DNA of 64,000 bases, taken from assembly GCF_008831285.2 (NCBI RefSeq), contig NC_045141.1:23338742-23402741 (forward strand), read 5' to 3'. How positions within the stretch are numbered: position 1 is the first letter of the stretch; each line of letters starts with the position of its first letter. This document shows, piece after piece, positions 24,673 through 37,044 of the stretch. The notes under the pieces are model-generated. The model saw only the letters and a program-made list of their open reading frames with translations, made no database searches and was not told the DNA's origin. Origin of the DNA: Nymphaea colorata (lineage: Eukaryota > Streptophyta > Magnoliopsida > Nymphaeales > Nymphaeaceae). Both the position numbers and the translations under genes were made by a program.

Positions 24673-26084
24673 GGTTTCACACACATGATAAGTGGGAACC
24701 ACATTGCACCAAGAGCATCCTTTGATTGGATGATGCATGATGAGGGGTGTCATCAATCCAGCATGGCCATGGGTCCCATATTGTACCAAAAAAACATTAA
24801 TTTTGACATCATACTGAATGGGAAAGGCCAATGGAACAGTGGGAATGAACATGAACCCTGAGCCTTGAGGATAGAGTCGGAAGCCATCATGTGATTGTGA
24901 TCAACCTTTATGGACCATTAGCATAATTGCTTCATTGATTGTAATTCGAATTACATTAGAGCAACTGGTCTTTCATTTTCTTCATTTTTTGGTAGCAATT
25001 TGTGAAATTTGATTTCGAACAAGGTACCAAAATTTTATTGGGTTTCTCAGGAATGGTAAGAATTAGGCATAGGGTTCATATTTGGAGGAATTTTGACACC
25101 ATTGAAGCTTAAGGCGAAGAAGAAACAGCTTCTTTTGATACTTTCAAATTTGTATATATATATGAGCAAAGGCAAGTCTTAGCTCCTCAACATGATCAAA
25201 GACATATATCTTTAAAGTAACTTTTTCATTATCAAGATGAAGTTTAGAGTATCTAAAATGTGCATTTTACATTTATGATTTATCCTGCTAAGTGAACCAA
25301 GAAATATAATACATATAACTGTGAATGTATTCTAATTGTATCTAAAATTAAGATCATTCGACATAATTATAGACTCTTTCTTAAATTAGCCGGTGCAAAA
25401 CTGTTACTTTTTCTTACAAGTTAGAAAGCCAATGTTCAAGTTGAAGAAGACTGGGTCCAACTGTTCATGAAATTTATTATACAAATCATTGTACAGTATT
25501 TCTTTCTCCTTCTCTTCTCTCTCTCTCTCTTCCAATGACCAAATATGATGAGTTGCATGGCGTGTAGTAACCACATCCTCAATTCGAGTATTGGAAGATA
25601 CCATCGTGATGGTATTGGAGAGTGTTGATTTTGAGATTAAAAGTGCTGCTGTGGAGGCCAAGTGGACCTGTTCTTGTTCGATTTTTTTCTTTCTCTTCTA
25701 ACATGATTAGTAAGACACAGGCGTGGCAGCTGGAAAGCCTGGGAGGGTCCAGCAGTGAGCTGGACCGAGGCACTGAGCTTGTATCTGTACGTATTGTTGG
25801 CTGAGTCTGCAGCAGTGAGAATCATAAGGGAATCAATTATTTGGGGTCAGAACCACTTGCATGGCCCGACCACTAGAGAACCATTACTTATTATCGAGAG
25901 TCTGTCCTGCCCTTCTTTCCTCCTCTCCGACATGTCAGATGAGTTCAATGAATTGTGTACATCGAGTATCGTCAAACACTGTTCCCTTTCTTCCTCTACT
26001 TCTTCCCTCAGATCCGGATCTCCTTGAGCTTCTGTATTCTTGAGAACCTTGAGTTAAATTTTCCACCATCAGAGGATCATCGCA

Positions 26085-26323
26085 TAGGGATGTAAATCAC
26101 ATAGAAGATCAACAACAAATCGAATGGGATATGACTAACATTAGTTCTAAACAGTTGTGTGAGATTTTTATCAGATCTCGTTTGGATGTTGGATTTGAAT
26201 TTAGTTATTTACTGCATCTTGAAACAAAATCTGACTTAATCAGGCGCATTTTTTTACCAGGTCCAGTTGATAGATTCAGGATCGGATCAATAATTGGGAG
26301 TATCTAATGTACTTACATCCCTA
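26085..26323. mobile_element. TIR element (MITE candidate), TAGGGATGTAA termini
   Basis: The 239-bp stretch starts TAGGGATGTAAATCACAT and ends ATGTACTTACATCCCTA; the terminal 12 bases pair almost perfectly. No convincing target duplication and no coding capacity. TAGGG ends resemble those of the hAT-like elements elsewhere in the window. Confidence 0.55.
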
Positions 26324-27360
26324 GCTAGTCGCCCGAAAACATCTGCATGGAGCTATTGAGATCAGGTGACATGTGAAGATGTGGATGACCTCACTCATGG
26401 AATACACCATGCATGTTTCCCATTGGTGGACCGAGTGCACTGCTCAAGTGGTCACCAAATAGTTGAGCTTGTGATCTCCATGGCCAATCTGTGTATCTGT
26501 CACATATATTGACTGCGGTTGTTTCAATACCATAGAAAACTTATCCCAATATCATAAGAAACTTAGCGACATTTGATGGTTTGGATTTTTTATTCAAAAA
26601 TGAAAATTTCAGGATCATAATTCCTCCTCAAACCAGGTTTCACTTTCCTAATTCTGAAAAGAAAATACATTGTTTGAGTTTCATAACTCTAATTTATTAA
26701 AAACTGAGCATTTTGATTCTAAAATTCCATTATTCTGGGTATAACAAACGCCCCCTTAGAGACATTTCTATTTGGTTATGGCCCCATTTTGAAAAATTAA
26801 ATTTACCCATTAAATTGTTTAAGAATGTGAGTTTGGCCCCTATAAATTTTTTGAAAAATAGGTATTGGTCCTCATGAAAAATATTCAAAAATTATATTCA
26901 CTGTGTTGCATGACAGTTCAGCGCCTGGCTCCACCCCTGCTACTAAACCTGCACTTTAACCACAAAACTAGATAAGATCATGTAGTGAAGTAATCAATGT
27001 TTGATTAAATCATGCATGCTGCTTAACCTGCCTTCTCTTGTTGCTCTTTAATTTGGAAGGAATTGTTTTCTTCCCCTTTCATCATCAAGTTGACTTACTA
27101 GCTTATGCTAAGACCAAATACCAGTCGATCGATTATCTATTAAAGCCTGAACCTCCTTCATCGTCATCAGCTTGATGTCTACGCAACTCTGGCAGTCTCC
27201 CTCGGCCCCCTTGGCTGCGAGTGAGCCACGTTCTCTACTTGCCTTTTCAGATTCCATGCTTACGTTCTTGATCATGGCGGAAACCAGTCTTGAGTTTTCA
27301 CTGCAGCAAGAAAGAAGAATATGTGCGTCTCTTCCTTCTTCATCAAAAAGCTCATTGGAG

Positions 27361-27363
<3 letters not shown>

Positions 27364-27391
<28 letters not shown>
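27364..27391. repeat. (CT)n microsatellite
   Basis: Fourteen or so CT units in the gene-poor region. Confidence 0.9.
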
Positions 27392-27394
<3 letters not shown>

Positions 27395-28289
27395 CACTTC
27401 CATGGCATGCAGAAAAGATTGCAGCGTGAGATGGAATTTACTGTCTATGACAGAGACTGGGTTTAATGGTGGGGAGGTTGAACGAGTGGTTTAGAGGGAG
27501 GAGTGACTGCTGGAGCTTTTCTGTTCACTCAAAATGTTGGACACATAAGATGGGAGTCCGTAGCATGGCAGTATCTTTCCTCAATCATGAATCAAGTGAA
27601 AGCGCCAAATGGGCAGACAAGGACAGCCCAACTGCTTTGGCAATCCTTTGAGCAGCACCACCATTGAATATATTCATGAACTTGCCTCTAAATTCCACGA
27701 GCTTCAACCAAAACGTCTCACTCACACTACCTTATGTCTAAACTAGCCAAAATGGCACTTTTCTTAAAGATAGTTCTTTAATCTTGTAGAGAGTATTTAT
27801 ATATCTATTGTTGGGATATCTAAAAATGGATCTACCCTTGACAAGAAGGGACTAGATCTACTTGTTTGGCGTTGTTTTGGCTACAGGAGATCACCATCAT
27901 GATTTTTAATTTATTTAGGGCTCCTTCGGAACTTGGGTAGAGAGTAAGATACCAATCAATTAGAATATCACGCATCCATTGTTTATGGTCTAAAAGAATT
28001 GTGCCAGTGAAAATCCAACTAACAACTAGACTTTCACTTGTCTGCCAATAAGCTCTCTTTGAATATATAATATATAATAAAGATGATAAATTTCAGCCAC
28101 CAAATCTTTACGAGAACAAGGCTGCGAAAAAGCTTAAACTGAACAACGTTATCATGGTAAAGTTGAAAGTTGATTTAAGTCCTTGTCTTGGCACCCTTTA
28201 CCCAGCTTTCACTCTTGCACACTAGCTAAAAAAAAGCAGCTTCTGTCTTGTTATTTGCACTGTAATAGACTAAGCGATAGCTCCAATCA

Positions 28290-28381
28290 ACAGTGGTGGA
28301 GCCACATGTGAGTTTGTGTGGCCATATACAAAGGATCTGCGAGTGCTCTTCAGCCAAAAATTTCTGGCTCCGCCATTTGTG
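28290..28381. mobile_element. Short inverted-repeat element with GTGGAGCCA/TGGCTCCGCC ends
   Basis: A 92-bp unit starting AGTGGTGGAGCCA and ending TGGCTCCGCCATT. Its termini resemble those at 36104-36298, which suggests one MITE family. Confidence 0.4.
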
Positions 28382-28955
28382 AACCTCCATGACACTTTTT
28401 GTCAAGCTTTCTGAGGTAGTACGACAGGCAAAGTAGCCACAAACGAGGAAGGAGCGGCCTTATTTTCCGGGCCACGCACTGTTGCATCATTTCAATGTGC
28501 AACACTAGGGCCCCATGCTTGTACAATGTTTTAGTTTTCATGATCCAAATAAGAAAAAAAATGAACCCCTTTAATCACTTGTTTAAATTAAATGTACAGA
28601 TAAGATCATCGTGACTGAAAACTCTTTGTTGACGTGGAAAATTAGGAACTTTATGGTTTGCACGTTTTGAAACGACACATAAAAGCCAGGACGCCGGAAG
28701 ATAGCTTGACAAGAAGAAACAGTATAAATTGCATTAACAGCAAACATTGTATGTTTTAAAAGTGAAACCAATTTATGTAAAACTTTAATAAAAAAACGGG
28801 AAGAGAATAGTTTAAGAAGAACAAGCAACAGATTTGCAACACCAGTAATGTGTTTAGAAGGAAAGGGGCTGCGTGGAGAAATGGCGAAAAGCAGGTCGAT
28901 GGGAAAATGGCATAAATAAAAAGCCAAGCGAATAATAATATGAAGCAAAGCAGCA

Positions 28956-29026
28956 GCTCCCAGCGAGGATCGAACTCGCGACCTTTCGCTTACGAAGCGA
29001 ACGCACTACCACTATGCTATGGAAGC
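28956..29026 (-). tRNA. tRNA-Thr-CGT: tRNA-Thr (anticodon CGT)
   Basis: On the minus strand a 71-nt cloverleaf folds fully. The acceptor GCTTCCA pairs with TGGGAGC (one T-G wobble). The D arm is GCAT/GTGC with a seven-base loop. The anticodon stem TTCGC/GCGAA encloses loop TTCGTAA, so the anticodon is CGT and reads ACG (Thr). The T arm is GCGAG-TTCGATC-CTCGC. A CAA just upstream of the 5' end is typical of plant pol III initiation, and a run of five T about 34 nt downstream (28918-28922 on the plus strand) can terminate. It is isolated from protein genes. Confidence 0.95.
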
Positions 29027-29913
29027 AGTTGTCGGAGATAGGGGACATAAATTAAAATCAATGGAATATTCCATGTACGCAGCATACAGTTTTGGTAGCC
29101 TACCGCCAATAGAAACTAACCGCTCGACATTAACATTTTACCTGAACCCGACTTTACAGTAAGCAGCATCGAAATTCAACCGTTGATATACTCCAAAGGA
29201 CGTTGAGAAAAAAGCGAAGGATGTAACAAATTCCACTAGTGACAAGAGAAGTGTGTGAATGGTGCCAAATTGAAGACTATGGATATCATGTCCCCGTTGC
29301 CTCAACTTTTCCTTGGTGTTGCCCTCATAAAGCTTCCTTGGCTCATCCTCATCATGCCTAGTGTCCATTAGAGAAGATATTTTAAAGGTCAATAATTGAA
29401 ACTATGGTGATGAACCCATCCATGTATCCGATTCCTTGAAATAATGCATGGTTTTAATCGTCAGCAACAAGTTTGGTCTAATTCAAATTTTCAAATTCCT
29501 AGTTTTCTAATGCATGTAGATGTAGGATTTCATTAGTCAGATTGTTTTTCTGGCTTTGCCTGATCCCATTCAATTCCAGATCCAGGTTTGGCCCAATCGA
29601 TCCACATCAAGTTAAAGTAATTTGGGCTTGGAAATATGTAATTTGGATTTGAGGTTGGCCTACTTAAGTCTGATAGTAACAAAAGAATCCTGAAAGATGT
29701 TCAACTAGAAATATTCTTGTTATAATATGAGTTCATCGGGTGATGTTTGAATACTTTGAGCCCATATAATAGATCGGGCAGTCAAGAAATTATTTCCGAA
29801 ATGAGCTTGTTCTTGTTGCTTGCTAAAATTTGAGGTGGTTTGTTAAAATGTTCTCGTGAATTCAGAAGACAAAAGGAAACAAAGAAGGTGGTTGTAATTC
29901 TAGGCTCTATCTA

Positions 29914-30391
29914 TAGGGCTGTTCATGAGTGAGTTCCAGCCGAGTTGAGTCAGCTTGAACTCGGCTCGTTTGTCTTAAAAGGAACTCGAACTCGGCTAGA
30001 GCTCAACTCGAGTTCTATTTCATTAGCTCGAGCTTGACTCGGCTTGAGTTCTTAAAACTCAAACTCAGCTCGAACCAAAGATTGGCTTGAGCCGAGCCAA
30101 ACATTTCATTAAAAAATTTATTTTTTAAAGGAAGAGACAACATGTAGACTTTATACCCATTTGAGCAATCTACTTTTTTTGATAATTTTATGAGGCGTAT
30201 TTTATATATTTTCTTTCTGGAGCTTAACCGAGTTTAACCAAACCGATCCCAATTAACCTCGAGCTCAACTCCTTTAGGTTGTCGAGTTCATTTCCTAACT
30301 CGAACTCAACTCGTTTAAGTCAAGTTTGAGTCAAGTTTATCGAGCGTGTTCGAGTCAAGCTCGAGTTAGGTTGACGCGTTGAACAGCCCTA
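29914..30391. mobile_element. hAT-like MITE, TAGGGCTGTTCA termini
   Basis: The 478-bp element starts TAGGGCTGTTCA and ends TGAACAGCCCTA, a perfect 12-bp TIR. Flanking octamers TCTATCTA (29906-29913) and TCAATCTA (30392-30399) match at 7 of 8 positions, as expected of an ageing hAT target duplication. The interior repeats variants of CGAGCTCGA-like words. Non-autonomous. Confidence 0.8.
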
Positions 30392-31195
30392 TCAATCTAT
30401 TCAAGGACTCCCTCAGCTTGGGGTCTAATCATATTGAATTGCTTAATTGGGTGTTTTTATAAAAGGAATATTGTGTTCTTAGAACACATATGCGTTCGAA
30501 GAACTCAATATTATAGAAAACATTATATTGACTATGTCTAGTGACTTATTTATGAATCTATATAAATAACATTTATAACCACATGCTTCTTACAATAAAA
30601 AGAGTGTCCTTAGTTTATGTGTTCTTAGATGTGAATTGCCTTCGCGGCATGCAAACATTAGAAATGAGTTCCACACATATTTTCGGCCACTTTCTCATTA
30701 CTTTGTCTTTCAAAATCTTTGGTAACTCTCGCCGAGACGGAAGTAGTTGGATTTGGATATGATGAGTCCCATTCCAAATCGGCTTCCAACATATAAATGC
30801 TAGCTTGACATCTGAATTATCAGCATCTACCTTTCCCTTCCACGAATATATACTACCTACTTCACTTTTACAAAGAGTTTCTGTGACAAGTTTCCTACCT
30901 TCATATCATTGATAAAAAACTTGCCACCATTTCCTTTAACATTTATAATCTTTGCTTCTAATATAAATCAGCTAAATGCATAGATCTAGAGGCAGATTTG
31001 ATACAATCATGTTGGATTGGATTCAGAACATCAAATACTACTTTTCCACTCAAAGATTGGATGCTCTGCGCAATGCTCACCACTTGACGTCCAATTTACT
31101 ATATGTTTACAATTGTTCATCAGAGGGTTCATCAAATCTGCCAATTTATGTGTGTTTCTTTCCTAAGCTTTCAATATGTGACTAAATTATATTTA

Positions 31196-31644
31196 GAGGC
31201 TGTTTGGCTATACGAACAGCAGCAAGTTGTACCATGGATCTATCTCATAGATTAGGGTAGATTCATGGAGCACTATTCTAATTATATAGTGTTCTAGAAA
31301 TATACTCCAATTTTTAGGGCACATTCATGAAACAGATTGTTACTCTTTTTATTGAGGCAGTTTGGTATTAGGCATTCGTTGTGAATGTTGCATGAATCTG
31401 CTCCAAATTTGGGGTAAATTCATAGAACAAAGTGTTCTATGAATCCTATCTAAAGTTGGCGCATATTTATGGAATACCCACATATTGTTCCTAATGTAAG
31501 ATAGTTCCTTAAGATCTTTTAGCAGATTGAACATTCTTGAATCTATCCTAAAAATTGGAGCAAATTTATGCAATACTAGAATTAGGTTTAGAATCACAGA
31601 TTCATAGAACAATCACAAAGTGTTCCGTTTTACCAAACAACCTT
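31196..31644. mobile_element. Possible MITE with GGCTGTTTGG-like termini
   Basis: Left end GAGGCTGTTTGG pairs with right end CCAAACAACCTT at 10 of 12 positions. The interior carries further inverted words around ATTCATAGA. Such ends recall Harbinger/Tourist elements, but no 3-bp duplication is clear. Confidence 0.4.
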
Positions 31645-32702
31645 TGATGAACTCTTTTATCAACAATTGTAAACTCACTGTCCCTTAAAATTAAATTGCT
31701 AACGACGCATTAGCCACTTTCTACATTCTAATCCGTTAAGTTAGGACACCTACGTACATAAATCTTCACATTTTTCTTCTCCGTAAGGATCTGCGCATTG
31801 ACATTAATGAAACATGATTTACTAAAAGCTTTCTGCTTTCCCCAACATGAGCGCCAAAATTTCCCACCGATGCCGTTGGTTCCGCATAGTGAGGTTCGCA
31901 TAAGAATGTAAACACATCAGATATATCAGGTCAGTGATCCGGTTTCAAATCCACTTGGTAAAGAAATCTGGATTCAATTGCTAATCGAATCCTAATTCAG
32001 CATGCAGTTGCACAACTGAACCCCAATCTGAGTCCGATATCCAACTGTGATCTCGTAAAGAGGACTCGGTTCCATACAAATGGCAGGTCTTTTTCCTGGT
32101 TGGATCAAAATTTGGTTTCAAAAAAATATAGAGTTCGAACACGAGTCTGATCAGGTCTAAGTCAGAACTCTATAAAGAGCAACCATTTTTACATTCATAA
32201 TTTCACAAGTCAAAATGGGCATTTGTTAGACAGTCTCCTGCACGGGAAAATCAGAGTTATGAACCAGATCTGAACCGAATCAAACTTGAAAAATGATCTA
32301 AATCCGGACCAACTGGATCAAATCCGACTTGTCAAGTCCGAATATCATCAGAAATGCAGTGGCTCACGTTTTTTTTGGTGATCCAAAATGTGAACAATGG
32401 ATCAATATCTGATCCAATATCAGCATCCGCCAATAATTCACCACCTGCATTGTCGATGTCAACTGTCCCTGTTCTCCACAAAGCGGCAGAAACTTATAAG
32501 CATTTAGACGAGCGGCCATGGTCGGCTTATTCTATCTTCCTTGTCCTCATGTGGACAAAGCCTTACCTCTTCGAACTTTTTTCGTCTCTTTGTTCATTTT
32601 CGCAGTTAACAGAAGGCGATTCCCCTCGCTTTGAGAAGAAGAAGAAGTTGGAGGAGAAGCGTTAGAATCGGCGGACAAAGAAGAAGAGGAGCAGAGACGG
32701 CC

Positions 32703-34151
32703 ATGGATTTGTCCGTATCCTGCGGTGGAGAGAAAGAGAATTTTGCAATTATCTTGGGGTTGATAGCAATGCAATTGCTCTATGGATCTTTTTCTGTGTT
32801 CATGAGCAGAGTTCTTTCCACGGGACTCAATCCTCAGTTTGTCGTCATCTTTGGTAGCCTTCTCACCGCCATCATACTCTCCCCAGTTGCTTTTTTCTTG
32901 GAAAAGTAAGCAAAGTTAATCTCCTTCTATACTGATACTCTGTGTGTGTTGTGTTTGGGATGTGAATGATTGGAATTCAGGGAGATCATCTGAGCACATC
33001 AAAATCTGGATTGGGTCGAATACATCGAAGCCAAAGAAGAAAAATTAAAACCCCAAAAACATATTGTAGCACTCTCATCTCTCTGTCTCTCTCGATCTCC
33101 TTTGGTTTCTTGATGATTTCGACAGAGCTATTTGTTAATTTGCTTACTCAGATGTTTCTCTGTACAAGCTTGACGACGCTGTTTTACTCACTCCTGTTTT
33201 TATTGCAATTGAATCCAAAGTTTAAAAGCTAGTTGTCTAAAGACGATGATGGTAATGTTTTCTCTGTTTCAAAAATTTGGGCCATCTTCAAAGGAAGTGT
33301 CTTAGTGTCACCTCTCATCTTCTTCTTCTCTGTTTTGGGGTCTTGTATCCTTTAACACCTTTTACTGCAAAAAAGATGTATATATATCTATGTGTATATA
33401 CAAATATATATTAAAGTGTGGCAGTAGAAATGAAGCAGAACATCTCCCGCTGCTTAATTGGAAGAATTCATAGATCTACAACCTATATCACTGTAAAATT
33501 TCAGCTGACTTTCTTCAGTTCTTCATCCCTGTGGAGCTTTCGCTCTTGACTGATGCATTATTTTCCCTTTTTTTTACTGTTCTTCTGCAGGGGAAGAAGG
33601 TCCTAGATGTTCTTTATATTTAAGTTATAGTAATTTAAGAATGAAGTCATCTCTTTGAGTTTTCTTTTTATTTAATGTGTTTCTTGTGGATGGCAGGGGG
33701 AAGAGACCCTCCAAGTTAAGCCCAAGGCTGTTAATCCAATTTTTCTGCATCTCAGTTGGGGGGTAAGTTACGCAATCAAAACAGTTTCTCTTTTTACTCT
33801 TTGGTTACAAACAAATAAGTAAAAAAAGCAGTCGGTGTGGTTAATTGCATCCACTAAAATTGCTTGTTTCATATGCAAACGTCTGATAGTGATTTATCTT
33901 TTTAACCTATTGGTTGTCCCTTAAAACTTTATATGTCAAACTATTAATGTTCTTGAACCAAAAATGTGTAGCTTCATCACTTACTGCTATTGGCTTAACT
34001 TGGGGTTCATTCTTTTCTTTCTTTGCTCCAAAGGGTGACTGCGTTTCAATCGCTTCTCTTATTGGGCATCCACAAGACATCCCCTGCCATTGCCTCTGCC
34101 ATGCCCAACTTGTCTCCTTCTCTTGTCTTCCTCATTGCCTGGTTTATTGGG

Positions 34152-34185
<34 letters not shown>

Positions 34186-35818
34186 ATATATATATATATA
34201 CACACACATATACATGCAGGCTAAGGCTAATTTGAGTTCAATTCAAACTCGCTCAGTTAAAGTCCACTCGAGCTTGAATCTATTGTAAACATATTGAGCT
34301 GAAGCTTAACTGAAAAGTCGAGCTTATAAACCAGTCGAGTTTGAGTTACATGAACTCGACTATATTAAACTTAAGTAAGCTCGTTTAATTGAAGGTTAGA
34401 GGTGGTGGACCTAAGGAGCGGGCGGAGCTGGGCCAAGATTGTAGGGACATTGGTCTGTTTGGGAGGCGCCATGGCCCTGGCCTTTCTTAGGGGCCCCTCG
34501 ATCTCTCACTGGCTCACCTCCCAAGCCCCCGACGATGACATGTTCATCGGCTGCATGTATCTCCTCGTTGCAGTTTTCGCTCTCTCCTGTGTTACCATCC
34601 TTCAGGTGCCCTCTTAACTCTCTTTTCTTCTTTATTTTCTCTATATGAAAAGTCATTATTAACTGTTTGATCCACTTTATTATATGAATATACACAATAA
34701 CTAGATCGCAGCACGTATGGGAATGATTCCCATCATGGAGCAATTCCCCTCGTTGTGAACTATATATGAGGATAAGGCTGTAGATGAGAAATCGAACGTT
34801 GTAAGCCTCTGTCTGAAGAATGGCAATATATTGTGTTGCAGGCTGCAACTCTGATGCACTACCCAGCGCCTCTTTCGCTCTGTGCCATAACCTACTGGAT
34901 GGGCTCGGTCTTCACGGCAGCTCTGCATGTGGTTCAGGAGCGAGGGTTCGACCTGGGTTGGTCCCAACTCAGCCCTGCTGCCCTTTTTGGGGCCGCTCTT
35001 GTGGTATATGCGACTCTTCCCTTCCAAAACTTTAAATATTATGCTGGGAAATTTTACATTTTTTAGCTCCCTACGTTTTAACATTAACATTGAGAAAAAA
35101 AAAAAAATCTTAACTAATAGTTTCAAAAGGGAAAAAAAATTGTTCTTACCATTAATATGCAACATTTTGTTAAAAGATGATTTTAAGTTTTGCAAGAAAA
35201 GTGTTGGAAGAATATCTTGCTTAAAACACCACTTAGCTTGGACGCAGGAAAATGTACATGACTTCCTACACATCCGGAGCTCTATTGAGAAATGTATTCA
35301 GCTGAATGAGAGAGTTGGAGACTTGAAAAAATAAGAGAAGAAGATGGAAGATGCTCAAATGGGCTTTGATTATAAACCTTCGAAAATTTTAAAAATAAGA
35401 TCACAAATGGTTAGTTCACGGTAGAAGGAGGAAAAAACAGATGATAGAGAGAAGGGAAAAGAGGAGAAATAGGTAGTAGTTTTGCTAGTGCAATTCTTTA
35501 AGAAGCTAGCACAATTGGGTGGTAAGGCAGTTCACATGTAAGAGAACCGTGGTTTGAATCGATCCATTCTGGTGTATTACTCCTATGCGCTGCAAATGTT
35601 GGTAAGTACAATACAATACCTGAGATAAGATAAATAGTATAATACTGTATTGTAGATCCACATAGGACAGAGAGATACCATTAATGTGAATTTAAGCTGA
35701 CCGAGAATTTTTTTTCGCAAAAAGAGACTGACAGCCATTTGGCAATTATGAGCAAACATATAGCTCGCATTAGAAATTTCAGAAAATTGAACCCAATTCT
35801 AAACAAAGCTCCATATAC

Positions 35819-35855
<37 letters not shown>

Positions 35856-37044
35856 AAAAAATTGAAAATCACTAATATATATAATCTTGTGGGCTTCATC
35901 TTAGGGAGGTTTTGTGAATGGAACGTCCTTCAGCTTCCAAGCTTGGTCGATCAAGAAAAAGGGACCAGTTATGGTATCTGCCTTCCATCCAATTAGCACC
36001 ATTTGGTCTGCCATCCTCTCATTCCTCCTTTTAGGCCATTCATTACGTTTAGGGAGGTAAGCCAACTCTTCTTCTTAATTACTCTCCCCTGAACTTTTAA
36101 TTTCATGGGCGGAGCTAGGAATTTTTTATGAGGAAAGCCGAATTAAATTTTTCTAAATTATGATTAGGGCCTAAATATCATTTTTTCAAAATTTTTATAT
36201 AAAACAAAAAAAAATTAAATTTACATGTAAATTTTTAAAAAAAGAAAAAATTGAGGTGGGGCCAGGGCCCATACGGCCCTACCTTGGCTCCGCCCCTGCT
36301 TCGCTTCATCTGTATTAGTCCCTGCTTTTAAAGACTCACAACCACAATTTGGATCCAAAATGAGACCCAATTAACAATTGATTGTGAATTCAAAGATGGA
36401 ACTTTGAACTCAAAGGCAATTATGAAGTTGATTGCTAGCACCTAGATCATCTAAATATTAGCAGATTTAATTTATTTCTGGTCTCGGAAAACTGAAATCA
36501 GCCAGTCATGCCGAATATTATCGGATGGCTAAATATTTTAAACATGTCATGAAAGGCAGCATAAACTATTGTTAAAAACACCGTAAACCATGGCTACCAC
36601 ATATGACAGGGTATGGTGCTTTAAAGTTTTAGGGGCTATTTGGCACCAGTAACTTTTTATTACAAACCTATGATCTGGAACAGATTCAAGGGACAATAAT
36701 AATTTGTTACTGTTGCCAAACAGCCTCGTAGTCATAGTTTTTTAAATATTTAGGCATCCGACAACAAGCTAGCTAATTTTAATTCTTCTATGGATCTGAT
36801 GTCACCTATGTACCTACAAACATGAACTTGTGTGAAGGTGAACATCCAGAATGAGTGACTCTGATTATGTGTCTTTTTATGTGTCTTTTCCAGCATCATA
36901 GGGATGGTCCTTGTATTCATTGGTCTATATCTTGTGCTGTGGGGCAAGAATAAAGACAGATACGCCCTTCCTCTTCCTCTTGAAGCCAACAATGAAGGTG
37001 ATTTGCTTGAGAAGCAAGAACGGATTAAACCCTTGCTGGGTTGA
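32703..37044 (+). CDS. WAT1-related protein (EamA/nodulin MtN21-type transporter), tandem copy A
   Basis: Membrane transporter of the plant drug/metabolite exporter (UMAMIT/WAT1-related) family; substrate unknown. Exons: 32703-32905, 33697-33762, 34034-34150, 34395-34605, 34842-35003, 35905-36056 and 36894-37044, giving 353 residues in continuous frame, close to the family's usual length. About ten hydrophobic segments form two EamA repeats. Recognisable family blocks are LYGSFSVFMSRVLSTGLNP, a SPAIASAMPNLSPSLVFLIA segment, WAKIVGTLVCLGGA, GPVMVSAFHPISTIW and IGLYLVLWGK. The start lies in a purine-rich leader (GCCATGG). Introns hold a (CT)n(TA)n run, a SINE-like sequence and two short MITE-like repeats. 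Gene B just downstream is a tandem copy with identical exon phases. Confidence 0.92.
34154..34200. repeat. (CT)n(TA)n in intron 3 of WAT1-related gene A
   Basis: Begins three bases after the exon 3 donor. The equivalent intron of gene B (40922 onward) has shorter, different repeats. Confidence 0.9.
35495..35650 (+). mobile_element. Possible tRNA-derived SINE in intron 5 of WAT1-related gene A
   Basis: An A-box-like GCTAGCACAATTGGGTGGT is followed about 35 bp later by B-box-like GTGGTTTGAATCGATCC. The order fits a SINE head. The aligned intron of gene B (41898-42676) shows no such sequence, so insertion after the duplication is plausible. Ends not defined. Confidence 0.4.
35819..35852. repeat. 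(TA)n(GA)n tract, intron 5 of WAT1-related gene A
   Basis: Short compound microsatellite about 50 bp before exon 6. Confidence 0.85.
36104..36298. mobile_element. MITE candidate with GGGCGGAGC/GCTCCGCCC ends, intron 6 of WAT1-related gene A
   Basis: A 195-bp unit starting CATGGGCGGAGCTAGG and ending CCTTGGCTCCGCCCCTG with an AT-rich core. Termini pair at about 14 of 17 positions. Similar half-ends occur at about 26917 (GGCTCCACCCCTG), 28290 and 42107 (GGGCGGACCTAG), so this looks like a family. Confidence 0.55.
36632..36727. mobile_element. 96-bp inverted-repeat element (MITE candidate), intron 6 of WAT1-related gene A
   Basis: Left end GGGGCTATTTGGCACCAGTA pairs with right end TACTGTTGCCAAACAGCCTC at 17 of 20 positions. 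Ends resemble Harbinger/Tourist-type GGCTGTTTGGC. Flanking duplication not clear. Confidence 0.55.

Larger units (their letters stand above)
29027..32702. other. Intergenic region upstream of WAT1-related gene A
   Basis: Contains an hAT-like MITE (29914-30391), a GGCTGTTTGG-type inverted-repeat element (31196-31644) and, from about 31730, sequence duplicated upstream of the second WAT1 gene (about 37545 onward). The latter is the promoter side of gene A. No gene recognised. Confidence 0.55.
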
